Shown here: positions 13,266 to 25,436 of the stretch, one piece after another | Layout: each line of letters starts with the position of its first letter | Numbering within the stretch: the first letter of the stretch is position 1 | Source: Lutjanus erythropterus | Taxonomy: Eukaryota; Chordata; Actinopteri; Lutjaniformes; Lutjanidae | DNA: 64,000 nucleotides | Assembly: GCA_020091685.1 (NCBI GenBank) | Contig: CM034595.1 | Coordinates: 10,658,525 to 10,722,524 of the forward strand | Direction: 5' to 3' | The notes under the pieces: model-generated | Databases searched by the model: none | What the model was told of the DNA's origin: nothing | The model's input: only the letters and a program-made list of their open reading frames with translations | Translations under genes and position numbers: made by a program

Positions 13266-13510
13266 TTAAAGGGATAGTTCAGATTATTTAATGTGGGGTT
13301 ACATGAGGTACGTATTGATAGTCAGTGTATTACCTACAGTAACATAGAGGGCTATGAGCAGAGAATGAACTGCTGTGGACATGGACCAGAAGGTATTTTA
13401 ACCAGTTAAAAAAACATCTGTATTAGTTTAAACATAGAATATTTTCAACATTTCACCTTTGTCGTTAGACAGCCTTTTCTGACAGGAAACCAGCGTTATA
13501 ACAGCCAAGT
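13266..13510. mobile_element. foldback element, family B, copy 1 (right end lost)
   Basis: Starts TTAAAGGGATAGTTCAGATT and continues with GTGGGGTTACATGAGGTAC and TCAGTGTATTACCTACAGTA. The centre carries AGACAGCCTTTTCTGACAG, shared with other family B copies. No matching inverted right terminus follows, so the copy is truncated near 13510. Confidence 0.65.
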
Positions 13511-16500
13511 ATTGCTCCTTTACCAGTCCAACACTACCTGCTTAAAGTTAATCATCAAAAAATTACAGCAGTTTGAGGCCCTGCTGCCTAATTATTTAAC
13601 ACATACAGTAAAAATGGTTCACCCTGTGCTGCAGTGTGCACTTGATTATACATTGCTATAAATATACATCATCCCTTGTACAAGTTAACACAACCTAGTC
13701 TGATTCTACAATATTTTCCCACTGTCATGTTTTGCCAAGGGCATTTCAAACTGCGCAGCCAGGGGCAGGAAAATCCCTTCAAACTTTGCTTGAGGGATAA
13801 AAGCCCTGAAGAGAATAAAACCTATGCTGACGAATGCAGATGTTATTTAGAACAAAGCCCTGAGAGACAATAGGGCCCGACGCTGTGCTGTGCCACGCAA
13901 GAGAACAGCAGGCTATGGGAGATGGCAGGCTGATTGCTCTGTCAATGGGGACTGAGGCTGTCATATCAGCAACGAGACCTGATAGCATCTCAGACGTCAA
14001 TGTCTCTCCTCTCATTTTCTCTCTGATGTTCTCTTCTCCTTTCCTGTCCTCTCGTCCCTTCTCATTTTCTCTCCCCTCTCTCCCACGCTGCTAACCTGTC
14101 CTTTACGCTTTCCTTTTGTACTGCCCTCTCGTCTCCTTCTCTGATCCATCTGAACTTATCCTTGCGCGTCTTCTCCTCTGCTAAACCTATGAAACAACCA
14201 AAACCAACAATGAAAGGTTTCTTCCTCTGTAGCCAAACCCTGATTGAACCTCCTCGGTGACGTAGAGGTGTATTGTTGTCCAAAAACTATTAAAAACCCA
14301 TCAATGAGTCACACTGTTGTACTTGGTGACATGTTCTTTGATTAACTGGAACATGAGCACTGTAGTTTATTTTGAGTCACTCACACATGCACTACACTGC
14401 TGCCATAAATATTCTCTCGCACACCAACCCTCTGACAAAAATAGTCCCCAACAAATGCATATTTACTCCTCTTTGAGTGACATTTTCTAAAATTACCACT
14501 CCCAGCTGAAATGACCCAGCCTTTTTAAATCTGCATAAATCAATACTTTATATGAAAGACTGGTCAAATGGCCACGTGTAATGTGAAGGGGTTTGTGACT
14601 TCATACCCACAGAAAATTATCACATCAGCTCAACTCAGTTTTCTGCAACATTTAAATACACAATATGAAGGTGCTACAGCTCTAGAGTCTGTCTTAGATT
14701 AAAACAATAGCAAGAGACATAGTTTAATGATGTTGTGAAGTAGCATCTATGTTCATGGACGAAGTAATATAATAAAGTTATGTTCATGTTCACTGAGTTT
14801 TCTTCCTCATTTTCTGATGTATCTGATGAAAATGTTGTATTTTATAGCTTTAAGTGTCTTTCAGCTTATTGTTTTGTTTTTAAGGCCCATAACTTTGCTG
14901 TCTTCATTCTCACTGCTCTTGTCAACCTTGTCTACTTGTTTCCCACAAAAAATCTCTGGTAATCTCACAGTACACTACATGCCCATCACCACATTGCATA
15001 TTGGCAAAGTTAGCAACTAGCTAGCAATAACAGTAGAGCAGACAGTGGATATCAAACTTGCACTTGTCATTTGGCCTGCTAGCATGTTAGCCATTAAAAC
15101 TTCCTGTGCCGTGTGTGATGTTCAGCTTGTTCTGGGGTTCTATCCTAGCGGTCAGTTCACTTTCGATTTCCAAAGGAATTTATTAACATGCTCAGGCCAA
15201 AAGGCCTCTGGACGCAATTGTATAGACCAAAAACCAATCAGAAAAACAAAACAGAAACACGTTACATAGTGGTGCTTGGTCCGTTTTCAAACAGGGCTCA
15301 TATTGACACCTGATTACGACCTTTTTTGTATTATAACTAAACGGTACGCAAAACTGTGCATCTGAAAACATTTTGGGCAAGGAATAGGCAATGCAGTAAC
15401 AGAATATTGATCCATATCTGATCAGCACTGCATAGTTTAACAATTTGATATGAGTTTTGGGAGCCTGAGGGATTGCGCTGAGCAGACTAACAACAAATCA
15501 GAGCAGCAAAAAAAGTGGCATGCGACTTTTCAAATCTGGACTGGTGACAGTCCTCTGTCAATATTTAAACCGCTCCATATTAAATAAACGTTTGTGACTG
15601 GATCCGAGGCCAGTGAAATTCTGCCTGACTGGAAGGGTGGCCAGAGGTGTCTGCCAGAGCAAATGAAAACATGAGCTCTGGAGATATGTCTGGTTCCCCG
15701 GCAAGTTCTACCAGCAGCCATAAAAACTGATTAATGCTACTTTTTAAGAAAATCAATGCATTTCTGCTATATCCTTATAAATGGATTTGGGTCTGATTCC
15801 CACAGACAGGGCAGGGAAGTCCAGAGGTAGTGAGAAACAGGCCACTGCTGATGACACTGTTGGTTTTGGTCTTTTCTTTGGATTATAGAATCTAAAATAT
15901 ACAAGGAAAATAACACCTGCTTTATCCTATAAGGAAAATAGTAACACTGATTCAGTCAAGGTAAATATGTAGCATAGTTAGCTTACATTCAGACACTTTG
16001 AGCCAACTGGGAAGGGTATACAGTACAGGATAAAACTGAAAAGGCAAAGGATGAGAGAAAAAGTGCACATACGCATGGCTGGAGGCAATCTGACAGATAC
16101 AATAGGTTAATGGCTGAAATGTATAAAAAGATAGAGGGATAGGAGAGCACCAAAGGACCTCTACACTGGAGTAACGCAACTTCACACCCATAATAGCACC
16201 AGCTTACAAGCAACTTGTAAATATAGAATTTCATATATTATACATCATTTTAATGACAGCCATTGTGTTCTAACCATATTTCCTGCGCAGCTGAGCCAAA
16301 CTACTTGATAACATGCCAACCTTCCATAACCAAAACACATTGTTACTTTAATTGGCATGATGATGTATTCATTTGGCGTGCGTTCTGCTTTATAGAGTCA
16401 AGACAGCATCCACTCTTCCACTTTCTCCCTCTCTCCCTTGGGGGAAGTGGTGGGGGATGGGAGTCTCTGGAACACTCATGACAGAATCTGCTTTTTGCAT

Positions 16501-16645
16501 GGGAAGGCGAGTAAGCATGGGTGAGTGAGCTAAGAGAACAAGAGGAAGGCAGAGAGAGAGAGAGAGTGTATACTGTATATTGTCCAGTGGGAAGCTTCTG
16601 AGCATTGCCTCGCCTCATTTCACAACCATAGGTCTCTCTCTGATC
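13511..16645. other. intronic DNA without recognised gene
   Basis: Mostly unique-looking AT-rich sequence with a C/T-rich patch at 13995-14160. Short open frames on both strands lack any family resemblance. Nothing further is supported. Confidence 0.5.
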
Positions 16646-17700
16646 TTTTTTTTTTTTATTCAAATAGCTTTACTGGCAGGAACACAACTGAGTACAGTAC
16701 TCCTACAGCAGGTTGTACAAGGTTTACAAAGTATAGTCATTTAGACTGTAAAAGAACTACACTATATTATTTACTACACTGAACCTTATATGACACTATA
16801 CACTACACATCTAGGGTCCAACCTATACTAGATTTTGTTAGTTCAACACCAATACTGATATTAGGCAGTAAGGTAAAAAAAAAAAAGTGTTTTCTTTATT
16901 TTAATCATTAAAAATAAATTTAGGAAAAAAACAAACATCCACACATATTGCACTGTTCCATACTATTTTTTCCTTCCTCATACCATTACCTGAACTTTGC
17001 ATATCAGCTGATACAAAATATCAATCCAATACCCGTGCATATAAAAAAATGTATACACGTTTTTTTAGCAGCTACAGAATAGACTACTACTAACCCTGTA
17101 TAGATGTGATTCCTATCATTATTGTATGGCCTGTTTCATGTTAAACTCTTCATAAAACATGAACAGTACATACAGAGAAAAACTGCCATAGAACACGACT
17201 TCGACATCCTTTGAAAAAAAAAATGGCGTACAGAACATTGCTGGGAAACAGAAAGGTCTCATTTTGGGGTCAGTAAGTTGAACTGTATTGGATCTACACA
17301 CCAATCCCGAAATAGACCAAAATAGCTGTTTTAAGCCAATAATACTGTGTATATATATCAGTCTGGCTCTACAACATGCTGTATATTATCCTATGGTGCA
17401 CAGATGTAATCACGTTTTGAAGAAGCACAGTACAGTCTCAGGTGTATTTTCACTGGTTTTCTCACATTTTGCTGCTTCCACAATGAGATTTTTTTTCCAA
17501 ATAATTGTTTTGGTCTGAGACTTTCCTTTAATTCTTGGTATTCGACTTTGATTTTGGTGAATAATTCACTTCTCCTGTCTTCACATGGGCTACAGTGTAC
17601 CAGGAAGTGTTGCTCTGCCTCTGGCTCTTGTTTGCAGAGTTGACACTGTGTTTTGTTTGGGTTGCCAGGTTTCTCGCTGTCCACCAAGCTGTGGTCACTT
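16646..17700 (-). mobile_element. 5'-truncated LINE 3' end
   Basis: Read on the minus strand, a frame at 17391-17687 contains a zinc-knuckle C-x2-C-x8-H-x4-C (CQLCKQEPEAEQHFLVHC), the arrangement found near the C-terminus of non-LTR retrotransposon reverse transcriptases. The element ends in AGCTATTTGAATAAAAAAA, a poly-A tail seen as a T-run at 16646-16657 on the plus strand. No reverse transcriptase core is left. The class (L2, Rex or other) is not assigned. Confidence 0.6.
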
Positions 17701-17760
17701 CATCTGTATTTAGTTAAGGTATTTCTCAGTTTTCTCGTTGCTCAGAGTGCCCTGAAAATC

Positions 17761-18330
17761 TTAAAGGGACAGTTCAGATATTTTTTTTAAGTGGGGTTGT
17801 GTGAGGTACTTGTCCGTATTCTGTTTTTCTTTCCTACAATAGATTGTAGTAAGCAGCTAAGCAATGTACTGCTGTGGACAGGATCAGCAGCACAACATAT
17901 TTTAGCCACCTAAAACTGCTGTTTTATGCAAAATATTGCTCTCTCCAAAGCCAACCAGATGTCTTAAGCAAAAAGTTTCTGGTCTACCACTGCCTTGATT
18001 GATTAGTTTGTTTGTGAAGGAACTCTTGTTTTCTGTAAGGTAAAATTACGAGAGATATTTGACATATCATGGTGGTTTCCCAGCGGAAAAGGCTGTCTGA
18101 CATTAAGATTAAGTGGTGAAAATATCCCAAATACACACAAATACAGTACATTTAAACTGATATTGATTTTAGTACATTTTCAGTACATTGCTTAGCTTCC
18201 TACACCTGTACTCATGCTAACTCCCCAAACTAGGGGGGAGGAACCAACCACCATCTAGTGTAGGTAACACACTGACTATGGATAAGTACCTCATATAACC
18301 CCACTTCAAAAATCCAAACTATCCCTTTAA
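17761..18330. mobile_element. foldback element, family B, copy 2 (complete)
   Basis: Begins TTAAAGGGACAGTTCAGATA and ends ATCCAAACTATCCCTTTAA, inverted termini. GAGGTACTTGTCC on the left pairs with ATAAGTACCTCAT on the right, and CAATGTACTGCTG with the inverted right-arm region. About 570 bp, no coding capacity. It abuts the LINE fragment. Confidence 0.8.
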
Positions 18331-18384
18331 CATTAATTTACACGTAAATAACATTGAAATTTTGATGCTCAGGTCTCTACAAAC

Positions 18385-18408
18385 GTGTGTGTGTGTGTGT
18401 GTGTGTGT
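18385..18408. repeat. (GT)12 microsatellite
   Basis: Uninterrupted GT dinucleotides. Confidence 0.95.
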
Positions 18409-18660
18409 ACCATTGCCACACTCTCAGAGAGGCTGAGATCCAACTGTATACCCTCCAGGGACACACAGGGCCCCTCTCTGTAGCTCTAACCCCAGCTGGT
18501 ACACCGAGCTCTCTAGCACTATCAGATAAATGGCCAGGACAGGGGGGGAGAGGTGTGTGAGTGTGCATGTGCGGTGGGGGTGGGGATGGCGGGGGTAACA
18601 GAAAAAGGAAATGGGATGTGATCAATCAAAGCTAATTCTAGGTCAATGCTCTTCATGCTG

Positions 18661-18702
18661 AACACACACACACACATACACACATACACACATACACACA
18701 CC
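18661..18702. repeat. CACA/TACACA compound microsatellite
   Basis: ACACAC tract grading into repeated CACATA/CACACA hexamers. Confidence 0.9.
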
Positions 18703-19357
18703 AACCCCCTACACCCCTCATAGCCATAGCTGTGCTGCATGCTAACCAGGAACATGATTTTATTTCCATCACTGTAGAGCGAACTGATGTCAAACAAAGT
18801 ATATAGTTCATAAAAAATGTTTATTTTAAATTAGGATAATTAATAATAAATTCCTACCAACTACTATTAGTATCATGTAAACAATTTAGTTACACTATAG
18901 TTCCATTCATAATGAAATGCTCAAATTAAATAATGATAACCCTGTAGATTCTCATCACTATTACCTCCCAGTGTACAGTGCATTGTAAATAGTTACAGTA
19001 TAACAGCGTACATAGCAACCAGGTAAAACTGAAGATAGGCTGAAAATATGGCAGAAATTAAAGGACACTACACCCATTTTACACACCTAGATTAGTTGTT
19101 TACTTTTGAAGAGGGCTTCTTTGCCTGTGATAGTAATTTTTAATAATTCCAAATAAAAAGACATGCAGTTTTACTAGGAATGGGAAGGTAAAATAAACTA
19201 TATGCAAACTAATATGAAGTGAGCGCATTTAAGTTTGGTAAAGTCACGATATCTCGGTCTCTGCTACTTCAATTTTTACTGTCCTTTTTTTTGTCTCTCA
19301 TAAGTTCCCCAATTCGGTGGAAGTGTAATACACAAGTGTAGTAATAATATTGGAGCA

Positions 19358-19530
19358 TTAAAGGTGCAATAAGTGATTCTGGAGAAACATAGTTGATTGT
19401 TGAGTCTCATTCCCAGGTTGTAAAAGTACAAACTTTTTGAACTGTTGGCTCGAAGATGATTGATTCCCAGGTTGTGAAAAACTCATATTTCGGGAACGAC
19501 ACTCAACAATCAACTATCTTACCGGCCTAT
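19358..19530. mobile_element. small foldback element
   Basis: Starts TTAAAGGTGCAATAAGTGATTCTGG. Arms AGTTGATTGTTGAGT (19392-19406) and ACTCAACAATCAACT (about 19500-19514) are perfect inverted copies, and TTCCCAGGTTGT recurs in the loop. About 170 bp, no coding capacity. Confidence 0.6.
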
Positions 19531-20468
19531 GATTGGCCAAAGTCTCCTGGGTCTCATGGGTTAGGTTTTTGGAGTCAATAGTGACAATGTTGGGGTCTCT
19601 GAGACAAAATTAATCTCAGATGGGGGTCTTTAAACAAAATGTCAACCTCTGAGATAAAACCTCCCAAAACATCCTGATACACATCATGTTGCCAGGCACA
19701 GGAAACAAGAATGGGGACTCGGGACATCCTTCATCTTGTGCAATAAAAATGGGGGTGCCCAAATATATGGCAGAGCAGCAGACACCTCAGAGCCCTGGAA
19801 TAGCTGCATCTCAGCGGGAGTCCCTTCTACAAGGCAGCCGGTATAATTAGCACTGTCAACGAAGGTCCCTGAGCAAATGACACAGTCCCCCCAATTCATG
19901 AGTTGAGCACTGTCACAAGGAAGAGGAGGGACTGCGATATTTACTGGAATGCTAGTTATGTGGTAATAATATCACTCATGAGTGTGTGTTATGATACTTG
20001 TGTGAGATAGTGTGTGTGCCTGAATATCATGTCCTCATAATACAGGTAACACTAATATGCAGCGAGAGAAATAGAAACAATGACAAAGCGTTCGAGGGTA
20101 GAGGTGTGAAACAGAAAGTCAGAGTTAGGATGGAGAGCATTACTACCCCCCTCCTGACCCCTCCTCTCTTAGCCACCAAGCAGAACCAGGAAGCAGCCCT
20201 AGAGGACCGGAGGAACAGGGAGAAAGGAGAAGTGGAGCCCCGGGCGTTCTGTGGGTCACCCCATCACATGCAGCTGATGCCTGCCTGTAGGATACACAGT
20301 GTCTGGGTGGGTGGGGGCAGGGGTCCCAATCCCATCATTACTGTACTGCTCAGAGACTCACTGATGCATGGAAAGCTAGCTAATAGCTCCAGTGTATTCA
20401 GTTTAATGGAACAAGCTTAATCATACATGTTTCCGCAGGAATGTTAAGATTCTGTACTAAATATACTA

Positions 20469-20745
20469 GAGCTGCAACAATTAGTCAATTAATTATTTTA
20501 CAAGCAAAAACATCAAACATTTGCTGCTTCTAGCTTCTTAAATGTGAGGATTTTCTGGTTTTCTTTGTCATTCATGATAGTAAATGAAGAGTCTTTGGAT
20601 TTTGGACTGTTGGTTGGACAAAAGAAGCACTTTGAAAATGTCACTTTGTGCTCTGGGACATTGTGATGAGCATTTTTCACATTTTATATGATTAATCATG
20701 AAAAAAATCATGACAATGATGAAAATAATCATCAGTAGCAGCCCT
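20469..20745 (+). mobile_element. family C element (ATTAGTCAATTAAT type), copy 1
   Basis: Starts GAGCTGCAACAATTAGTCAATTAATTA and ends AATAATCATCAGTAGCAGCCCT. The centre carries TTTTGGACTGTTGGTTGGACAAAA and GACATTGTGATGAGCATTTTTCAC, shared with the other copies. Non-autonomous, abundant type in fish; class probably DNA transposon, not assigned. Confidence 0.7.
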
Positions 20746-20929
20746 AAAATTTACTAACTGTTTAACTGCAGCTTGGATAAGCTTTCTAGGACAGAATTCT
20801 AAGAATGAGCTATATGTAGTGCACGGCCAAATGGACTTTAGGATATTGATTCTGATCGGTGCAGCACATTTTCTACATGCAGACACACACATATATAGGC
20901 CTGCTAAGACTGAGCGGGCTAAGGGAGAG

Positions 20930-22300
20930 TAGCTAATTACATGCGAGTCAGCAGCACTGGATTTCCATCCACGCTCTCTGTAGCACCTCCAGTGAGATGA
21001 CAGCAAGTTGGCAAGCCCTGCAGCTGGAGGCTTCTCTTTCTCTCCACCATCCCTCCATCCTCCCAGGATTCCCTCTGTTAGATTACACACTTCGATGTTC
21101 AAACTGCCACTTTCCCGAAAAGCCATCCAAGCCATCCGCTGTGGGATTGGACCGTGACTGCGACAGCGCAGATGCACACGGGCTATAGGTTTGGATGTTG
21201 CGGCGGTGTGGGTATTTGTTTCCAACACTGCTGGAGATGCTACGAACCATCCAATGACAAGTTAATCCACTGCAGTTGTACCTATGCCAGCGCTGAGCAT
21301 ATTAGCGCTGCTTTAGGATATGTTATGCTTGTGTGATTCATAGATGAAGAAAGTGGGGATTTACTGTTTTGATGACTCATGATGAGTCACCTTGTACATA
21401 TAGACAGAACGCAGTAAAACTAACCAGTCTTCCTGTGTGTAAAATTGAAGGAAAACTTCACTATTACAGCAAAAAAGAGGTCAAGAGGTCTCCTGCACGT
21501 CAGAATCTCTCAAACACTACAAAATGGTGGCAGCCAGCCCTTAATATTAACTCCATGTCTTTTGTCAGTTGCAGTAAAGCCCTGCTAGCGAGATAAAACC
21601 CCAGGTAACCAAAGCATGCAGGAGACAGGCTGGAAACATAATTCTTATGCAAATTAGCACGCAAGCAATCGATACAAAGGCCTCTTTGACCGCCTGATGT
21701 CTTGTATGCTTTCAGCTAGTGTGGCCTGCAATCAGTTACCTAACATTATGGTGAGACAGTCAGTCAGTCAGTCAGTCAGTCATGTCCCTCGCAAAGAACA
21801 GCCTCTTCTGCCCATGCTCAGTCATGACAAGGCTTTGACATCACTGTCAGACTAAGAGTGACTAAAACTGACAATCCCCTTTACCTCAGAGAAAGAGAAA
21901 TGGGGAAAAAAAACACTCAGCTATTGGGGAGAAGGAAGAGGGAAAAAGGGGGAGGGGGGCGTGAAAGCGGAGGGAAGGCGGAAAAGGCCTGGATGATTCA
22001 CACTGCACGCACCACAGCGGGCTGAGGTAGCCGTGTCTTGGAGTACATGAGTCATGTTTATCATGCAGCAGCGCAAGGTAGGGATTGCACAACTTTCACT
22101 CCATTAGGAACGCTGCCTTGGTGCAAATATTTACCTGATGATGGAAAACAACAGCTCTAATGTCTCTCTAAAAAGCTCCCAGTGATAGTGGCACACATCC
22201 TTAATTTACACTAATGTCACTCACTGGCCATGCTGGGAGGCTGCAGCAACAGTGAAACCTGCCAAAGATCTCTGGCAGAAATGTGGATGGATATTACTCA
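20930..22300. other. candidate conserved non-coding region with (CAGT)6
   Basis: Largely unique, GC-richer sequence in the intron. 21645-21655 contains an octamer-like TTATGCAAATTAG, the site type bound by POU factors; 21757-21782 is a (CAGT) tandem tract. A 178-codon minus-strand frame across 20692-21228 begins in family C repeat and does not resemble a protein. Enhancer function is inference only. Confidence 0.2.
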
Positions 22301-22829
22301 TCAGTTAATGTAGCCTAATATTTATGCTTCATTCAAATAGGGCTGGACAATATGGCTCATTAATAATGTCATGATATTTTTGAGCTATGTCATGATATAC
22401 GATATACATCTCGATATATGCATTTTCTCTAAAATACACCTTATGCCTAAAATATACCATAAATGCTGAAATAGTGATGTTTTTATAGAATATGGTGCAT
22501 TGCTGTATGCTAAACTACCCAGCAGTATATGGACAAAAGCAAATATAACAATATGTTTGACCAAATACCTTAAGACTGATATTGCGACAATATTGTAAAA
22601 ATGACTACTGATACTTTCACAAAGTAGTCGTGAGATTTTTGATAACTAATCATCAGTAATGTGGATATGATTGGATATGACTAAATGAGTAAAGTCAAAA
22701 TGCAGAACAGCTACAACAGTCTGGTAAGTTCAGAAAATTACATCACTTTACTATAATGGAGCCTTTAAAATCAGATAAAGACACCACTTATTCCATATCA
22801 CAATATAATGATATCCAGTGTCTGAGACG

Positions 22830-23105
22830 GTATTTGCAACTATTAGTCGATTCTTTAATTATTTGTCAATTATATAATTAATCACCAACTAAATTCTCTG
22901 AATTCAGCTTCTCAAATGTGAAAATTTTCTGGTTACTTTAGTCCTCTGTGACAGTAAACTGAATATCTTTGGGTTGTGGACAAAACAAGACATTTGAGGA
23001 CGTCACCTTGGACTTCAGAACACAGCGGTCACCCTTTTCTGACATTTCCTGGACCAAACAGCTAATCAATTAATCAGGAAAAAGATCGACAGGTTCATTT
23101 TATTT
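22830..23105 (+). mobile_element. family C element, copy 2
   Basis: Contains AACTATTAGTCGATTCTTTAATTA, GACAGTAAACTGAATATCTTTGG and ends with AACAGCTAATCAATTAATCAGG. Nested in the family J element. Confidence 0.6.
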
Positions 23106-23321
23106 TTGATAAATGATCAGCAAAAATGTGGATATAATGACTAAGTTGGTCAAGGTAAACAACAGAACAGCTAGAACGGTCTTTAAGTTCAGAAAATTAC
23201 ATCAGTTTACTGTAATAGAGCCTTTAAAACCAGGAAAAGACAACACTTGGGCCATATCCCGAATATCCAAAATCTAAGGCACAATCTAATCTCATATCAC
23301 AACATCAATATAAAATCTATA

Positions 23322-23618
23322 GGTGCAATGATCAAATGATTAATCGACTAGTTGTTCGAAAGAAAACTAAGTGCCAACTGTTTGGATCATTTTTCAAGCA
23401 GAAATGTCACACATACTGGTTCCAGATTCTGATGATTTTGGACTTTGGACTGTTTGTTAGACAAAACAAGTAATCTGAAGACATTGTTTCAGGCTCTGGG
23501 AAATTGTGATGAGCATTTTTCACAATTTTGGGATATTTTTTTTAACTAAACGATTAACTGTGAAAATAATAAGTAGATTAATCGATAATGAAAATAATCA
23601 TTAGTTGGAGACCTAAAA
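23322..23618 (+). mobile_element. family C element, copy 3
   Basis: Starts GGTGCAATGATCAAATGATTAATCGACTAG and ends AGTAGATTAATCGATAATGAAAATAATC. Shares TTTTGGACTTTGGACTGTTTG and AAATTGTGATGAGCATTTTTC with copy 1. Nested in the family J element. Confidence 0.65.
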
Positions 23619-24587
23619 ATATCAATATATAGCACAGCCCTAGTCAAAACTGTATCTCCTGGTTGGTGAGCATGCAAGCATGTGCGTCCTTTCCATTGAA
23701 GAAGGAAGACTACAAGAAAATCAACAGGATGGAAATATTTAAGGCCACCACCCCGAAATCCCTCTCCACTCATTAGCCTGGCTTTCTCTAAAAAGGTCAA
23801 ACCAAATTTTTAATTAACAATACATCAACTGAGTGTGTTTTTATGGCCGGGGCAAAGATGACAGAGTGTAATACTTCCACCATAAAGCAGAGTTATGGTT
23901 CGCACAGTTATAAAGGTTAAAACAGCGATCATGATGATGGCGGAATCAGTCCGGTCCACCTTAAAAACTAAAACCCTACAGTGGACAGCGCCGTGGTGCT
24001 GAAACAGCTCCGAGCGACATCTGTACACAAGAGGAGGAGGAGGAGGAGCGGGGAAGGGGGAGGTGAGGGGTGAGGTGGTGGAGATAAGGGGGGAGGACGA
24101 CAGGCTCTCTACCGAGACTTTAATGCTGAAATCACACACGCCAGGCGTGCGCCATCACCACAAAGGACACCTTAAATGATCTTTCCAGTGTCATATTGTG
24201 TAATGTCGGTGACGTTCGTGGGTAAAGGTTAAGCAATTTGGCGTGCTTTTTACGTGAAAATGGCGCCCGCTGCTGCTGCTAACCCAGCCCCATTATAGTA
24301 CAGCTAGTATAGCTACAACTAAGTGTGTATGCCGCATTATAAAACGACACACAGCCAGTCACATAAAGTGTTTTCTAAAGGGGGAGTCAGGCGAGGCATA
24401 GAGTCACCTCACCTTGGTTTGTATCGGCTAGAAAAAGCTCCAGCTTGGATGTCAAGAGGCACCATGAGCCACCAGAGTGACGGTTATACAAATTCACACA
24501 GTCAAAGAAAAAAACAAAAAACAACCCATAAACACCCGGGGTTAGCTTATTCACCACCAGCAGCCACTATCTCCGCCTTTATCTTAC

Positions 24588-24757
24588 TTTAACATCGACT
24601 GTTCCTTCGCTTCCTCCTTCTTCTGTCGGTCCATGACACCGAGGATGATCTTCCTCTCCTCCTCGGTGAGGTGGCTGAGGTCCGGCATCTCCGGCATGGC
24701 GCCGGCCGCTGAGGCAGCAGGGCCGGGGCCGCCCCGGGGCCCGTGTGGAGCAGACAT
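24588..24757 (-). CDS. rims2: RIM2 presynaptic active-zone protein, first coding exon (partial)
   Basis: RIMS2 is a large presynaptic scaffold that binds GTP-Rab3, Munc13 and calcium channels to dock and prime synaptic vesicles. Only the first coding exon is here: 56 codons plus two bases, from ATG at 24757 to a donor AAA|gtaaga at 24588. The product opens MSAPHGPRGG, has a short Gly/Pro/Ala linker, then MPDLSHLTEEERKIIL and VMDRQKKEEAKEQSML, the start of the alpha-helix of the Rab3-binding domain conserved in RIM1/RIM2. An in-frame TAA two codons upstream and an A at -3 fix the start. No other exon lies in the 24.6 kb downstream. The next gene upstream is dcaf13 on the same strand, as in human. 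RIM1 is the main alternative; the dcaf13-cthrc1-fzd6 context argues for RIM2. Ohnologue a or b is undetermined. Confidence 0.93.
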
Positions 24758-24816
24758 CTTTTACACACAGTGGCTACAAAAACGAGAAACAGCGATATTT
24801 TGGGGTTACATTTCAT
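24589..24816 (-). other. upstream open frame overlapping the rims2 start
   Basis: An ATG at 24816-24814 with A at -3 lies 59 bases 5' of the rims2 ATG in another frame. It stays open for 75 codons across the rims2 start and stops at 24589-24591, just before the exon end. If the transcript includes it, it could lower rims2 translation. The peptide is Arg/Cys-rich and resembles nothing known. It may be only a G+C-driven shadow. Confidence 0.3.
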
Positions 24817-25436
24817 CCTGTCAAAATTCAAATTGGTGGTGGTGGCAGTGGCTCAGAGACGGCATGACATCTCGGTTGAGGACTGCCATGCATGCACACA
24901 GCTAGTACTGCAGAAATAAGCGTCAAAATGTTAATTACAGGCTTCATCCTCAGCTATTAAACGCTCATAATGGAGTTATCAAATGCTGCAGCCGAGTGAG
25001 CGTCGCCTGCAAACGGGGGGAATTCGCAATATTCAAGCTGTTGCAGGTCAAATTTACACATGAAAATAAAACAGAAAAGATTAGAAATAGATGCCCTTAA
25101 AAGAAGCAGACTGCAGGCTACAACCTTCAGGTATTCCAAACACAAGCCTCCATCCATCCAGCCATCCAGGGGTTATTAAAAAAAAGTAGAAAAATACAGA
25201 AAAAACAACTCTTGCCTTTTATTTTGCAGTCATGTTAAATCCTGTCTAACCCATCGCTGCCATCCTTTAGAGAGGTTTCACTCGCATGTTGGAATTAAAA
25301 AAAAGAAAAGGTGCCCGGTCCGTCCTTGTTTGTTTTCGTTTGGAGTCCTTAACCCTCCTCTGTCACTCTGGTTAGATCGCTTTCCTCCAGGTTGGTAATT
25401 CTTGGAGATTTCTTAAATGCACAAAAATGGATGCAA

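Larger units (their letters stand above)
22337..23642. mobile_element. composite foldback element, family J, with internal duplication and two nested insertions
   Basis: Ends are AGGGCTGGACAATATGG on the left and ATATCAATATATAGCACAGCCCTA on the right, inverted AGGGCTG/CAGCCCT termini typical of a fish repeat rich in ATATCGATATA words. Inside, about 165 bp (22640-22806) recur as a direct copy at 23106-23262 (shared AAGTTCAGAAAATTACATCA and GAGCCTTTAAAA). Family C elements sit between the copies (22830-23105) and near the right end (23322-23618). Confidence 0.6.
1..24587 (-). other. rims2 intron 1 (5' part), no exon seen
   Basis: Everything left of the rims2 first exon should be intron 1, because the exon at the right ends in a clean donor (AAA|gtaaga on the minus strand) and no second exon is visible. 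I looked for the next expected segment of RIM proteins (rest of the Rab-binding helix, then the FYVE-type zinc finger with its paired CxxC motifs) in the minus-strand reading frames and did not find it. Long first introns are normal for RIMS genes. The intron is AT-rich and loaded with foldback elements, one SINE, a LINE 3' end and microsatellites, each listed separately. The open frames inside it are short or repeat-derived and none resembles a protein family I know. Confidence 0.8.

Noticed and set aside
19998..20420. 140-codon plus-strand open frame in rims2 intron 1
   Set aside because: Low-complexity Arg/Glu/Pro segments, no homology recognised, no Kozak or splice support.
20692..21228. 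178-codon minus-strand open frame
   Set aside because: Starts inside a family C repeat, mixes Cys/His/Ser at random, and has no family resemblance; long frames of this size are expected by chance over 64 kb.
21757..21782. CRISPR-like short tandem units
   Set aside because: Simple (CAGT)n tetranucleotide repeat without spacers; no CRISPR array occurs in the window.
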